A stretch of 64,000 bases of DNA from UBA1756 sp045132235 (GCA_045132235.1 JBGURX010000048.1:61355-125354); one strand, 5' to 3'. Positions 50,288-59,498 are shown, counted from the stretch's first letter. The notes: generated from the sequence alone by a model not told the origin. Numbers and translations: made by a program.

Positions 50288-51196
50288 TTATTTCAATGTT
50301 AAGTAATCCAGCGGATTAAGGGGAAATCCGTTGTGCCAGAGCTCGAAGTGGAGGTGGTTGCCCTTGTCGGTGATGCCGCTGTGTCCCATTTTAGCGATAG
50401 GCTCGCCGGCGGCCACTTTGGCGCCCTTGCTCTTGAGGAGTTCCTTGTTGTTTTTGTAAACGGTAAGCACGTTGTCGTGGTGCTGCACAATGATGACATT
50501 GCCGTCGGTAATGTCGTAGCCGGCGAACACCACCATGCCTTCTGCGGCGCTGGTGACGAGGGTTCCCTCACGGTTGGCGACATCGATGCCGTACTGGTTT
50601 TGCGGCACGCTGTAGGCGGTGAGGATAGTGCCCGTGGTGGGCGGCTGCAGAAACAGGTTCTGGATGTCGGCGCGGGCGCTTATGGAGACTGCATCGTTCT
50701 GCTGCCGCGACGACACTGCCGCCAACAGGTCACTGGCCTCTTCCCGCAAGGCCATCTCACTGGCAGAGGGCTCCGTAGCCCCCTCCAGCGACTGTCCGTC
50801 GGCCGTCACCACACCGCCTTGCGGCGCAGGCCCCATCGTGTCGAGGCTGTTTTCATCCAGCACCTGCAGCAGATGCTCGAGAAACACTTCGTTGCGGTTG
50901 TATTGCGACTGCAGGGTGTTCATCTTTTCCGCCGTCTCCTTGTACTTGCGATGCTCGTCGGGGGTGGTGTAGCCGGGAATGTAGTAGCGCAGCGGCGTGA
51001 AGGCGATGATGACCGCCGTGAGGGTCACCAACACCACTGCCGAAACCATCACCGTGACAAAAATGTTGCGGGGGCTCAGCAGAAAGGTGAAGCTGTCGTG
51101 GTGCGTGGTCTCATTGCGGATGATCAACTGGTGCTTGACGCTCCAGTTTTTGCGCACTCGCTTCCAGAAATTTCGCCACTGTGTGAACTTAGCCAT
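50288..51196 (-). CDS. Degenerate M23-type peptidase (LytM-like)
   Basis: A 302-residue protein with one membrane segment at about residues 45-68 and a coiled-coil/linker region (about 80-180) rich in Gln, Ala and Ser. The C-terminal LytM domain (about 190-302) has GITDKGNHLHFELWHNG with the HxH metal pair. The usual first zinc ligand motif HxxxD is QYGID here (His replaced by Gln). So it may be inactive and work as an activator of amidases, as EnvC or NlpD do, or bind peptidoglycan. It lies between the aminotransferase and an unknown gene. Periplasmic. Confidence 0.85.
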   Translation of the reverse strand: MAKFTQWRNFWKRVRKNWSVKHQLIIRNETTHHDSFTFLLSPRNIFVTVMVSAVVLVTLTAVIIAFTPLRYYIPGYTTPDEHRKYKETAEKMNTLQSQYNRNEVFLEHLLQVLDENSLDTMGPAPQGGVVTADGQSLEGATEPSASEMALREEASDLLAAVSSRQQNDAVSISARADIQNLFLQPPTTGTILTAYSVPQNQYGIDVANREGTLVTSAAEGMVVFAGYDITDGNVIIVQHHDNVLTVYKNNKELLKSKGAKVAAGEPIAKMGHSGITDKGNHLHFELWHNGFPLNPLDYLTLK

Positions 51197-51235
51197 TCCC
51201 TGTAGGATTACAACAACTTACTGTTATACAATATG

Positions 51236-52468
51236 TTATTTCATTTTCTCAACCGCTTCGCGAATTCTGCGCACCGCCTCGCGGAGTTTCTCCTCGGAGG
51301 TGGCGTAGGAAAGGCGCACACAGTTGTCGTCGCCGAAGGCAACGCCCTGCACCAACGCCACATTGGCATCGTAAAGGATGTACATGCAGAAGTCGGTGGA
51401 GTTCTCGATGACGGTCTTGCCGTATTTCTCAGCAAAGACGGAGTTGGCGGGAACGCTCTTGCCGTACAGCTCGCTGATTTCCGGGAAGAAGTAGAAAGCG
51501 CCCTTGGGCAGACGCACCTTGAAGCCGGGAATTTCGCGGAGCAGGTCGTACACCATGTCGCGGCGGGCGCGGAAGATGTTGCGCATGTTGATGATGTCGT
51601 CGCTGGTGGCGGGGTCCATCTGCATGGCCTTGATGGTGGCGCGCTGTGCGATGGAGCAGGTGGCGGAAGTGACCTGGCCCTGCAGTTTGTTGCAAGCCTT
51701 GGCGATGGCCACGGGAGCACCGATGAAACCGATACGCCAGCCGGTCATGGCGAAGCCCTTGGCCACACCGTTCACGGTCACCGTGCGTTCCTTCATCCAG
51801 TCGAACTGTGCCATGCTTTCGTGCTTGCCTTCGAAGTTGATATGCTCGTAAATCTCATCCGACAGCACGATGACGTTGGGGTAGTCGCGGAGCACCTCGG
51901 CGAGGGCTTTCAGTTCTTCGCGGGAATAGAGCATGCCCGTCGGGTTGGAGGGGCTGCTGAAAATCATCATCTTGGTTTTGGGGGTGAGGGCGGCGCGGAG
52001 CTGGTCGGGCGTCACCTTGAAGTCGTTTTCAATCTTGGTCTGGATGTACACCGACTTGCCTTCTGCCAGCTGAACGATGGCCTTGTAGGAAACCCAGAAC
52101 GGGGTGGGAATCACCACTTCGTCGCCCGGATCCACCAGCGACATAACCACTTGATAGATAGCTTGTTTACCACCCGTCGAAACTACAATCTGTTCAGGAG
52201 CGTAGTCAAGGTTGTTGTCTCTTTTGAACTTGGCGCAAATGGCCTTTTTGAGATCGGGGTAGCCGGGTACCGGCGGGTAATGGGTCCAGTTCTCGTCGAT
52301 GGCGGTCTTGGCGGCCTCTTTCACCATTTCCGGGGTGTTGAAGTCGGGTTCACCGATACTGAGTTTGATGACATCCTTGCCAGCCTCGGCCAATTCGTTG
52401 GCAATCTGGGTCATTGCAAGGGTTTCTGAAGGCGGCATGCTGCTAATTCTTTGAGAGATAAGTGCCAT
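51236..52468 (-). CDS. Class I/II PLP aminotransferase (aspartate aminotransferase-like)
   Basis: A 410-residue fold type I PLP enzyme. It has the substrate motif IKLSIGEPDFNTPEMV near residues 34-49, a YPPVPGYPDLKKAI loop and SSPSNPTGMLYSREEL. The Schiff-base Lys is in AKGFAMTGWRIGF near 240 and the C-terminal Arg near VRLSYATSEEKL. Members of this branch include aspartate aminotransferase and aromatic or prephenate aminotransferases, so the acceptor is not certain. It has its own promoter at 52514 and heads the operon with the M23-like and unknown genes. Cytoplasmic. Confidence 0.9.
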   Translation of the reverse strand: MALISQRISSMPPSETLAMTQIANELAEAGKDVIKLSIGEPDFNTPEMVKEAAKTAIDENWTHYPPVPGYPDLKKAICAKFKRDNNLDYAPEQIVVSTGGKQAIYQVVMSLVDPGDEVVIPTPFWVSYKAIVQLAEGKSVYIQTKIENDFKVTPDQLRAALTPKTKMMIFSSPSNPTGMLYSREELKALAEVLRDYPNVIVLSDEIYEHINFEGKHESMAQFDWMKERTVTVNGVAKGFAMTGWRIGFIGAPVAIAKACNKLQGQVTSATCSIAQRATIKAMQMDPATSDDIINMRNIFRARRDMVYDLLREIPGFKVRLPKGAFYFFPEISELYGKSVPANSVFAEKYGKTVIENSTDFCMYILYDANVALVQGVAFGDDNCVRLSYATSEEKLREAVRRIREAVEKMK

Positions 52469-52513
52469 AATTGTATGTTTTTAATTGAAATAACTAAATG
52501 ATTTTCGAGGGTG

Positions 52514-52521
52514 CAAAGATA
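52514..52521 (-). promoter_or_regulatory. -7 box (TATCTTTG, minus) of the aminotransferase
   Basis: The reverse complement reads TATCTTTG, 45 bases before the ATG at 52468. It separates this operon from the upstream membrane protein gene. Confidence 0.65.
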
Positions 52522-52560
52522 CGAAAATAATGGAAATTGGGAAATAAGATTGTGAGTGGG

Positions 52561-53718
52561 TTATTCGGCAAAGATTTTCTTATGCAAAGGAAACTCGTCG
52601 GCGAGCTCACCGGAGAAGTAAAAGTCGTTGCCGAGCACCCCGAAGGTATAGGTGCGTCCCCCTACCGACACGTGCGATCCGCCGCAGCGGGGGGCCGCAT
52701 TCGGTTTCGAGGCAATGAAGCCGAGGTTGAAGAGGGTGCAGAGCACATCGGGACGGTCGGAGATGTCGTACCCCGCGCGTTTCCACTGGAGCATGGTCTG
52801 ATGCAAAATACAGCCTGCATAGACGAAAGAGTAGAAATGGTCGCGGTAGTCCACCAGCCGGTTGAAGCGGGCGGTGGTGAGGTCGTGCATCTGGGCGGTG
52901 TCGTAGTCGAGGATGTGTTCATACTTTTTCCCCATGTAAAACACTGAGGTAGAGTCTTTCAGGTTGCGTTCCACGGCGGCGGCGGTGAAGTCCTTAATGC
53001 CGTTGACCCCCAGCGAGAACTGCGACTGCACGCTCATGACGGCGGGACCGAGGTAGCGCTTCACATCCTCGCGGTGGGAGTTGAAGAGGCGGATCTGTTC
53101 GCCCACGGTGCAGGCGGCGATGAGGCGCGGATCCACACCCGTGATTTCACCGGCCTTGCGGATTTTCTCGGCATCGTTCACCATGGCGCGCTTCAGGGCC
53201 GGCCAGCCCGGGTCGTTCATCCACGGGATGGCGTTGTCGGTGGAGGTGGTGGCCGGATAACGGGCCATCAGCGCATTCACCTCCTCCAGCATCTGCGTGA
53301 ACTTCTTTCCGTTGTCGGTCTCCTGCATGTACATGTTGCTGGCATAAATCATACGGTCCACCATCTCCGGATCGTTCAGGTCGCGGTCGGAATCATAGAT
53401 AAGGTGGGCATTGGTGGGGAAAAATTGGTTCATCACCGCCAACTTGATGTAGTTCTGCAGCTGGGCGGAGTATATCTTGGACGAATCGGTCAGCCCCGAC
53501 ATCTCCTTGTAGTTGGCCAGATAACGGTTGTTGGGGTCGATGCCGCCGTTGTCGTTGGTGAGGCCCAATTTGTAAATGCCCCACGCGGCCACCATGCCCA
53601 ATGCGAAAAGTGCCAGCAGGTGTACCGCAATCTGGTAGATTTTCGACCTGACTTTCAGCAATCTCCACGTCTTGAAAAACGACTTTTTCTCTGTTTTTGT
53701 TGAGTTTTCCGTTGTCAT
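52561..53718 (-). CDS. Membrane-anchored protein, lysozyme-like middle domain
   Basis: A 385-residue protein from the ATG at 53718; an earlier in-frame start at 53751 lies upstream of the promoter box. A basic N-terminal tail of about 25 residues is followed by one membrane helix (about 27-50, IAVHLLALFALGMVAAWGIY). The rest is periplasmic and mostly helical, with a stretch (TGVDPRLIAACTVGEQIRLF, then AVMSVQSQFSLGVNGIKDFTA) recalling the catalytic Glu and Gly-rich turn of lysozyme-like transglycosylases. The last 60 residues have a Gly-rich part. I cannot name the family. A role in cell-wall metabolism is inference. Confidence 0.7.
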   Translation of the reverse strand: MTTENSTKTEKKSFFKTWRLLKVRSKIYQIAVHLLALFALGMVAAWGIYKLGLTNDNGGIDPNNRYLANYKEMSGLTDSSKIYSAQLQNYIKLAVMNQFFPTNAHLIYDSDRDLNDPEMVDRMIYASNMYMQETDNGKKFTQMLEEVNALMARYPATTSTDNAIPWMNDPGWPALKRAMVNDAEKIRKAGEITGVDPRLIAACTVGEQIRLFNSHREDVKRYLGPAVMSVQSQFSLGVNGIKDFTAAAVERNLKDSTSVFYMGKKYEHILDYDTAQMHDLTTARFNRLVDYRDHFYSFVYAGCILHQTMLQWKRAGYDISDRPDVLCTLFNLGFIASKPNAAPRCGGSHVSVGGRTYTFGVLGNDFYFSGELADEFPLHKKIFAE

Positions 53719-53740
53719 TTTTGTGTTGAAAAAAACGGCG

Positions 53741-53748
53741 CAAAAGTA
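53741..53748 (-). promoter_or_regulatory. -7 box (TACTTTTG, minus) of the lysozyme-like gene
   Basis: The reverse complement reads TACTTTTG, 22 bases before the ATG at 53718. Confidence 0.7.
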
Positions 53749-53877
53749 CAATTATTTTCAGCTGTATTTCAAGATTTTAAAAATTTTTCCACCAAGATGA
53801 AATTTATTGATTTTCAGACCTTTCTTTTATTTTTTATTTAATGAAATCATTTTATAAAAAGAATGAAAAAAATTGCT

Positions 53878-53885
53878 TACTTTTG
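53878..53885 (+). promoter_or_regulatory. -7 box (TACTTTTG) of the DUF6913-dapA operon
   Basis: Perfect TAnnTTTG motif 32 bases before the ATG at 53918. An in-frame TTG at 53873 lies upstream of it and is not the start. Confidence 0.7.
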
Positions 53886-53917
53886 CGCTTTTGAAAATAT
53901 TGGCAAAAAGTATAGAG

Positions 53918-54454
53918 ATGAATTTTATACAAAGACATTTTGCAAAAAAATATATTGCTGAAAACAAGAAAGTTAGGATACCCGAAGTGGTTTCTTTGAG
54001 GGATGCCAAAAATGTGGGTATTCTTTGTAATATCACCACAGAAGACACCTATAAGGACATTTATGCCGTCTTCTCAAAATTGCAGACTTCCACCCGCAGC
54101 GTATGGTTGGCAGGCTATATCGACGGCAAAGCCATCCCCTTCTACTGTCTTCAGCAGCTCTCGGCCGACTATTTCTGCAACAAGGATTTGAACTGGTTCG
54201 GCCGCCCCACAAAGGGTCAGGTGCAGACCTTCTGCGAAACCGAGTTCGACGTTTTGCTGGACTTTTCGCATGACGTTTTCGACCCCCTCCGCTTCATCAT
54301 GGCCATCACACCGGCCAAATTCATCATCGGTTCCGAAAAACGCAACGCCGACCTGTACGACCTGCTCATCCAGTCGGATGAAGAGCTGTCGAACATGGAA
54401 CTGCTCAAGAACATCACCCACTATACCAACCAGCTTTCAGGAAAACAGTCATGA
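53918..54454 (+). CDS. DUF6913-like protein preceding dapA
   Basis: A 178-residue protein from the ATG at 53918 (MNFIQRHFAKKYIAENKK). It is a soluble alpha/beta protein: VGILCNITTEDTYKDIYAVF, SVWLAGYIDGKAIPFYC and DVLLDFSHDVFDPLRFIMA are visible strand and helix blocks. I associate this gene with the DUF6913 family of Bacteroidetes that precedes dapA. Its stop overlaps the dapA ATG by four bases (ATGA), so the two are translationally coupled. No reaction is known. The name is from memory of context and could be wrong. Confidence 0.75.
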   Translation: MNFIQRHFAKKYIAENKKVRIPEVVSLRDAKNVGILCNITTEDTYKDIYAVFSKLQTSTRSVWLAGYIDGKAIPFYCLQQLSADYFCNKDLNWFGRPTKGQVQTFCETEFDVLLDFSHDVFDPLRFIMAITPAKFIIGSEKRNADLYDLLIQSDEELSNMELLKNITHYTNQLSGKQS

Positions 54455-55332
54455 ACAATCGTTTGAAAGGAACAGGTGCCGCGCTGGTCACGCCGTTCAT
54501 GCCGGACGGCTCGATAGATTTCTGCAGTCTGGAAAGATTGGTGGAAGATCTGGTGACCAACGGGGTGGACTATCTGACAACCGTGTGCACCACCAGCGAG
54601 ACGCCGACGCTGACCGAAGAGGAGAAAGACGAGATTGTATCTTGCGTGGTGAAGGCCAATGCCGGGCGCGCCGCCATCGTGCGCGGACTGGGTGGCCCCA
54701 ACACGATGGAAATTGCCCGCCAGCTGCAGACCAAGGACTTCACCGGCGTGGACGCCATCCTGTCGGTAACCCCCTTCTACAACCGTCCCAACCAAGAGGG
54801 TATCTATCAGCACTATAAAGTGTTGGCGCAGCACTCCCCGCTGCCACTGATTCTGTACAACGTGCCCAGCCGCACGGGCTGCAACATCGAAGCCGACACC
54901 ACCCTCCGGCTCGCCACCGACTTCCCGAATATTGTGGCCGTGAAGGAGGCATCGGGCATCATGAACCAGATCATGCGCGTCATTGCGCACAAGCCCGCCG
55001 ATTTCTCGGTCATCTCCGGCGACGATGCCATCACCCTGCCGCTGTTAGCTGCCGGGGTGGACGGTGTAATCTCGGTGGTGGCCAACGCCTTCCCCAAGGA
55101 GGTGAGCACCATGGTGCGCCTCGCCCGCCAGAACCGCTTCGACGAAGCCCGCGCCATACACCTCCGCCTGCTCGACTTCACCCAGGCCTGCTTCAAAGAG
55201 GGCAGTCCCGCCGGTGTGAAGTGCCTGCTGGCCCTCCAAGGCAAGATCAACAACGTGCTGCGTCTCCCCCAAGTGCCCGCATCCGCTGCCCTCTCGGAAA
55301 CTTTTACCAAACTTTTATCTGAAAATCAATAA
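54451..55332 (+). CDS. dapA: 4-hydroxy-tetrahydrodipicolinate synthase DapA
   Basis: Condenses pyruvate with aspartate semialdehyde in the diaminopimelate/lysine pathway, which feeds peptidoglycan. It has 293 residues, normal length, with a TIM barrel. TTVCTTSETPTLTEEEKDEI carries the Thr-Thr motif for proton relay, ILYNVPSRTGCNI holds the active Tyr, and VAVKEASGIMNQ has the Schiff-base Lys at about residue 163. SGDDAITLPLLAAGVDGVISV completes the pyruvate site. It is coupled to the upstream gene by an ATGA overlap. Confidence 0.97.
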   Translation: MNNRLKGTGAALVTPFMPDGSIDFCSLERLVEDLVTNGVDYLTTVCTTSETPTLTEEEKDEIVSCVVKANAGRAAIVRGLGGPNTMEIARQLQTKDFTGVDAILSVTPFYNRPNQEGIYQHYKVLAQHSPLPLILYNVPSRTGCNIEADTTLRLATDFPNIVAVKEASGIMNQIMRVIAHKPADFSVISGDDAITLPLLAAGVDGVISVVANAFPKEVSTMVRLARQNRFDEARAIHLRLLDFTQACFKEGSPAGVKCLLALQGKINNVLRLPQVPASAALSETFTKLLSENQ

Positions 55333-55341
55333 TTTACAAAT

Positions 55342-58296
55342 ATGAAAAACATCGTATTCACCCTTTTCCTCTTCTTTGGAATGTTGGTATCGGCCATGGC
55401 CCAGAACACGGGCGCTGACCTTCGGAACAACGAGCGCGACTTTCTGTATGTCACCACCCACGTGAACAGCAAGGCAGAGGTGAACGCCCTCTCCCGCGAC
55501 TTCTCCGTGGACAACTGCCCGTTCGACGAACGCACCGGGCTCTACAACGTGCGTATCTACCTCGATCGCAGCGAATACGATGCTTTCGCCGCATTAGGCC
55601 TGCCGTTTGAAATCATCCCCGCCGCCGAAGAGCGCCCGGGCATGGTGGCCACCACCCTCACGGAACTGATGACCAACTGGAACCAGTATCCGGCCTACGA
55701 TGTCTATGAGGAAATCATGCAGCATTTCCAGACCAACTTCCCCACTCTCTGCAAAATCGACACCATCCTGGCCGCCACCCCCTGCACCCAGCGTCCGCAC
55801 AAACTGCTGGCCGCCCATATCAGCACCACCCTCGGACAGCCTGCCGACAAACCGGCGTTCCTCTACACCTCCACCATGCACGGCGACGAGGTGGTGGGCT
55901 ACTACATGATGCTCCGCCTTATCGACTTCATCCTCAACAACCCCACCGACCCGCAGGTGCAGAACGTGCTCCAGAATGTGGATTTGTACATCTGTCCGCT
56001 AGAGAACCCCGACGGCACCTACAAGAGCAGCAACACCCAGATCAGCTCCAGCGCCTCCAGCCGCTACAACTGGAACAATGTGGATATGAACCGCAACTAC
56101 CCGTACCTGCCCGGCGTGAGCGGCAGCGCCAATGTGCAGCCCGAAACACAGGCCTATATCAACTTTGTATCCGACAAAAACTTCGTGATGTCGGTGAACT
56201 TCCACGGTGGCGCCGAGCTCACCAACTTCCCGTGGGACGTGTGGAGAAGCTCCACCCGCACCCATGCCGATGACGCTTGGTACCGTTACATCTGCCAGAA
56301 CTATGTGGACCAGTGCCAGGCCGTTGACCCAACCTACATGGTGGGCGAAACCGCCTACAACCCGGGCTGCGGTGCCGTGACCGAAGGCGGCGACTGGTAC
56401 GAAATCACCGGCTCGCGCCAAGACTACATGAACTACTACCAGCACTGCCGCGAGGTAACCATGGAGGTGCACTTCGACAAGGTGGTGACCTCCAACAGCG
56501 AACTGCCGACCTACTGGACCAACAGCAAGAACGCCCTGCTCAACTACATCATGGAGTGTACCTACGGCTTCCGCGGCCTCGTGACCGATGCCGTGACGGG
56601 CGAGCCGATCGACGGCGCCAAAGTGTATGTACAGAACCACGACACCTTCAACTCGGAGGTCTATTCGCACTACCCGCTGGGCGCCTACTACCGTCCCATC
56701 AAGGCCGGCACCTACACCGTTGAGGTTTCCGCCGACTGCTACCAGACACAGACCTTCACCATCACCACCACCGACGGTGCGGGCGTGCGCCACGACGTGC
56801 AACTCCAGCCGTTGGTCTCCACCCCGCAGGTGGCCGACCAGCACATCAATGTCGGACAGACCGCCACGCTGACCGCCACCTCCAACAACACCATCAAGTG
56901 GTATGCCTCCGCTACGGCCACCTCCCCCATCGCCACGGGCAACAGCTACACCACACCGCAGCTTTTCGAAACCACCACCTACTACGTGGAAGAACAGGCC
57001 ACCGACAACAGCACCACCTGTGTGAGTGAACGCAGCAGCGCCACCGTCTATGTCACCGAAGGCGTACACGACACCGTGCACGGCTACGACACCATCGTGG
57101 CCTGCGACTCCTACACCATCAACGGACAGACCTACACCGTTTCGGGCTGCTATTTGATTACATACCCCTACGCCGGACAGAACTACGCCGACAGTCTGCT
57201 GCACCTCTGCCTCACCCTGCACTACAGCGTGGAGGTCACTGTGCAACAGAGCTATTTGGTGGGCGAAACCTACTATATCGGTACAACGCCTTACTATGCT
57301 GCCGCTGCCGGCACGTACAACCACGACCTGCTGCTGACCTCGCAGTTTGGCTGCGACAGCCTCGTGCACTACGAAATTCATGTGAACACCGTGCCCCCCA
57401 CCTACTCCGACCTCTCCCTCACCGGCTGCGGAAGAATCATCTATGATGGCGAAACCTATACCAACTCCGGGGATTACACCGTTGTTTATGCCGGTGCCGC
57501 CGCCGACCACGGTGACAGCATCCTGACCCTTCACCTGACCATCTATCCCGTATATGAATTCACTGTCAATCAAAATGTTGTCATAGGAAACACATACACC
57601 ATTGAAGGCCAAACGTACACTGCTTCCTTTATCGGCACATTCACCCACGACCGTGTGCACACCACCATTCATGGCTGCGACAGCACCATCCACTATATTA
57701 TCAATGTGACCCCCTACGTTGAAAATCATGGCGAACTCACCATTGAAACGTGTGCGCCCTTCACTTACGAAGATGAGGTGCTGATCATGGATGGCGACTA
57801 CACCTTCTTCTACCCGGGAGCGGGCGTGGGCGGCACCGACAGCGTTCTTGTCATCCACCTGACACTGCATCCTTCATACGAAATAACCTATGACGAGCAT
57901 CTGGAACTCGGAGAACACTTCGCCATCGGCGACTACGACTTCTACGCCGAGCAGCCGGACATTTACACTTTCGACTTCGAATATGAAACCGATTTTGGCT
58001 GTGACAGCATCATCCATTACATCCTCAGAGTGGGCAACGTAGGCATTGATGAGGCAGGCAACGGCACGCCGACCGTTGCTCCGAATCCCGCCACCGACCA
58101 GTGCCACATCAACGGTCTGCAAGAGGGCAGCAAGGCAGAGGTGCGCATCTTCAGCACCTACGGCCAGTTGGTGAGAACGGCGACCGTAAGCCGCGAGCAG
58201 TCTGTACTCAGCTTGGAGGGGTTGAACAGCGGCACCTATTTCATCCAGATTATCGAAAGCCGGGGCATCACCACCCAGAAAATCATCAAACTGTAG
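55342..58296 (+). CDS. T9SS-exported M14 metallocarboxypeptidase
   Basis: A 984-residue secreted protein. After a signal peptide (about 1-21) and a propeptide-like region comes an M14 carboxypeptidase domain (about 110-400) with zinc ligands His180 and Glu183 (MHGDEVVG) and His288 (NFHGGAEL). Arg251 is in NRNYPY and the catalytic Glu is about 375 (TMEVHFDK). A carboxypeptidase-regulatory-like beta domain follows at about 408-485 (GLVTDAVTGEPIDGAKVYV). Three tandem repeats of about 105-110 residues (from about 575 to 890) share a CDS-YTI or FTYE-type start and a FGCDS/GCDSTIHY end. The last 75 residues are a type IX sorting domain (APNPATDQ, IFSTYGQLVR, GTYFIQI). It would be attached to or released from the cell surface. 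Confidence 0.93.
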   Translation: MKNIVFTLFLFFGMLVSAMAQNTGADLRNNERDFLYVTTHVNSKAEVNALSRDFSVDNCPFDERTGLYNVRIYLDRSEYDAFAALGLPFEIIPAAEERPGMVATTLTELMTNWNQYPAYDVYEEIMQHFQTNFPTLCKIDTILAATPCTQRPHKLLAAHISTTLGQPADKPAFLYTSTMHGDEVVGYYMMLRLIDFILNNPTDPQVQNVLQNVDLYICPLENPDGTYKSSNTQISSSASSRYNWNNVDMNRNYPYLPGVSGSANVQPETQAYINFVSDKNFVMSVNFHGGAELTNFPWDVWRSSTRTHADDAWYRYICQNYVDQCQAVDPTYMVGETAYNPGCGAVTEGGDWYEITGSRQDYMNYYQHCREVTMEVHFDKVVTSNSELPTYWTNSKNALLNYIMECTYGFRGLVTDAVTGEPIDGAKVYVQNHDTFNSEVYSHYPLGAYYRPIKAGTYTVEVSADCYQTQTFTITTTDGAGVRHDVQLQPLVSTPQVADQHINVGQTATLTATSNNTIKWYASATATSPIATGNSYTTPQLFETTTYYVEEQATDNSTTCVSERSSATVYVTEGVHDTVHGYDTIVACDSYTINGQTYTVSGCYLITYPYAGQNYADSLLHLCLTLHYSVEVTVQQSYLVGETYYIGTTPYYAAAAGTYNHDLLLTSQFGCDSLVHYEIHVNTVPPTYSDLSLTGCGRIIYDGETYTNSGDYTVVYAGAAADHGDSILTLHLTIYPVYEFTVNQNVVIGNTYTIEGQTYTASFIGTFTHDRVHTTIHGCDSTIHYIINVTPYVENHGELTIETCAPFTYEDEVLIMDGDYTFFYPGAGVGGTDSVLVIHLTLHPSYEITYDEHLELGEHFAIGDYDFYAEQPDIYTFDFEYETDFGCDSIIHYILRVGNVGIDEAGNGTPTVAPNPATDQCHINGLQEGSKAEVRIFSTYGQLVRTATVSREQSVLSLEGLNSGTYFIQIIESRGITTQKIIKL

Positions 58297-58311
58297 CAAG
58301 ATTTCAATCTC

Positions 58312-58809
58312 ATGAAAACCTTTGAAATCAAGACCACTTTCACCGTTTACGAATCCGAGAAAGAGTTGTCGGAGGAGGATCAGAAATTGCTGAAGATGGC
58401 GCGCAACGCGGCCAGCCGTGCGTATGCGGTTTACTCGCAGTTTCATGTCGGGGCGGCGTTGCTGCTCGACAACGGCGAGGTGGTGACGGGCAACAACCAA
58501 GAGAACTGCGCCTATCCGTCGGGGTTGTGTGCGGAGCGCACCACGGCGTTCTATGCCTCCTCGCGGTTTCCGGGCGTGCCGTTCAAGAAGTTGGTCATCA
58601 CGGCTGTCAATCCGCAGAGCACGCTCACCACGCCGGTGCCGCCGTGCGGGGCATGCCGGCAGGTGCTGTCGGAGTACGAGCAGCGGGGCGGGCATCCCAT
58701 CACGGTGCTGATGGCCGGACAGGAGGGCGAGATCTGGCAGGTGAACTCGGTGCAGGACCTGCTGCCCCTCACCTTTTCAGACTCCTACCTGCCGGACATG
58801 ACGATATAG
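58312..58809 (+). CDS. cdd: Cytidine deaminase
   Basis: A 165-residue enzyme that deaminates cytidine or deoxycytidine in pyrimidine salvage. The zinc motif CAE is in GLCAERTTAFYA (about residues 71-82) and the second, PCGACRQVLSEY, is at about 110-121. The N-terminal ARNAASRAYAVYSQFHVGAALL is family-typical. The length is that of the tetrameric homolog group with a short N-terminal extension. It lies 15 bases after the M14 gene and is probably co-transcribed, but shows no functional link to it. Cytoplasmic. Confidence 0.95.
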   Translation: MKTFEIKTTFTVYESEKELSEEDQKLLKMARNAASRAYAVYSQFHVGAALLLDNGEVVTGNNQENCAYPSGLCAERTTAFYASSRFPGVPFKKLVITAVNPQSTLTTPVPPCGACRQVLSEYEQRGGHPITVLMAGQEGEIWQVNSVQDLLPLTFSDSYLPDMTI

Positions 58810-58849
58810 GAGGGTGAAATTCTGCCATTTTACGCAATGCCCCTTCCCA

Positions 58850-59446
58850 TCAGAATCGATGTGAATAACCCACACGCAGCATCACCGTATAGCGGGGGAA
58901 ACCCTCTACAATATGTTTGAAAGTGCCATTCGTATAATAGGCTTCGAAAACGTTAATGAGAGCCCCATGAACACCGATGGAGAGATGGTCGCTTTGTGTC
59001 AATGGAATGCGCCCGCCCAAACCGAGTGTTGCTCCGATGCTGAAAGCCTCACGTGCGTTGGCCGCAGTCCAAGTGTTGAGGCAGACGCCGAAACGCACAC
59101 CGCCACATACGTAAAAGTAGGGAAGATGATATTCCATTTCAACAGGAATGATCAAATCGTGTATGCTGAACGAGCTGTCCGTTGTGAAGTAATTCTCGAA
59201 CCGCAGGCCAGTGGAAACACCCCACAATTGGTGGAAATCATACCGCATGCCCACACCCATGCCAAAACCAGGACAGAATTCTCTGCTTAGGATGGGATAT
59301 TTGTTAAATCCTCCGCCAATGTCAGCGGTGATGCTGAATCCTTTTTGAAAATCGGTTTGTACGGAATCATTTTGTCCCTTCAAATCAACACTGCCCATAC
59401 ACAAAACGAATAGGGATACAACGGTAAAAAGAAAAAATTTTTTCAT
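58850..59446 (-). CDS. Small outer-membrane beta-barrel-like protein
   Basis: A 198-residue protein with a signal peptide (MKKFFLFTVVSLFVLCMGSVDLKGQ) and about eight predicted amphipathic strands rich in Gly and aromatics (FSITADIGGGFNKYP, GFGMGVGMRYDFHQ, VSTGLRFENYF). It ends in VMLRVGYSHRF, with a C-terminal Phe, as outer-membrane barrels do. It resembles the OmpA-barrel/porin-family proteins of unknown role in Bacteroidetes. It has its own promoter and converges with cdd. Confidence 0.78.
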   Translation of the reverse strand: MKKFFLFTVVSLFVLCMGSVDLKGQNDSVQTDFQKGFSITADIGGGFNKYPILSREFCPGFGMGVGMRYDFHQLWGVSTGLRFENYFTTDSSFSIHDLIIPVEMEYHLPYFYVCGGVRFGVCLNTWTAANAREAFSIGATLGLGGRIPLTQSDHLSIGVHGALINVFEAYYTNGTFKHIVEGFPRYTVMLRVGYSHRF

Positions 59447-59490
59447 TCCTAAAACATTCAGGGGACTTCTATTTAACTTTTTTTCGCCTG

Positions 59491-59498
59491 CAAATTTA
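59491..59498 (-). promoter_or_regulatory. -7 box (TAAATTTG, minus) of the small barrel gene
   Basis: The reverse complement reads TAAATTTG, 44 bases before the ATG at 59446. Confidence 0.6.

Noticed and set aside
55999..57870. A 623-codon open frame opposite the M14 carboxypeptidase
   Set aside because: Composition (Gly, Val, Ala, His) is typical of antisense reading of a GC-rich gene and the forward protein is well supported.
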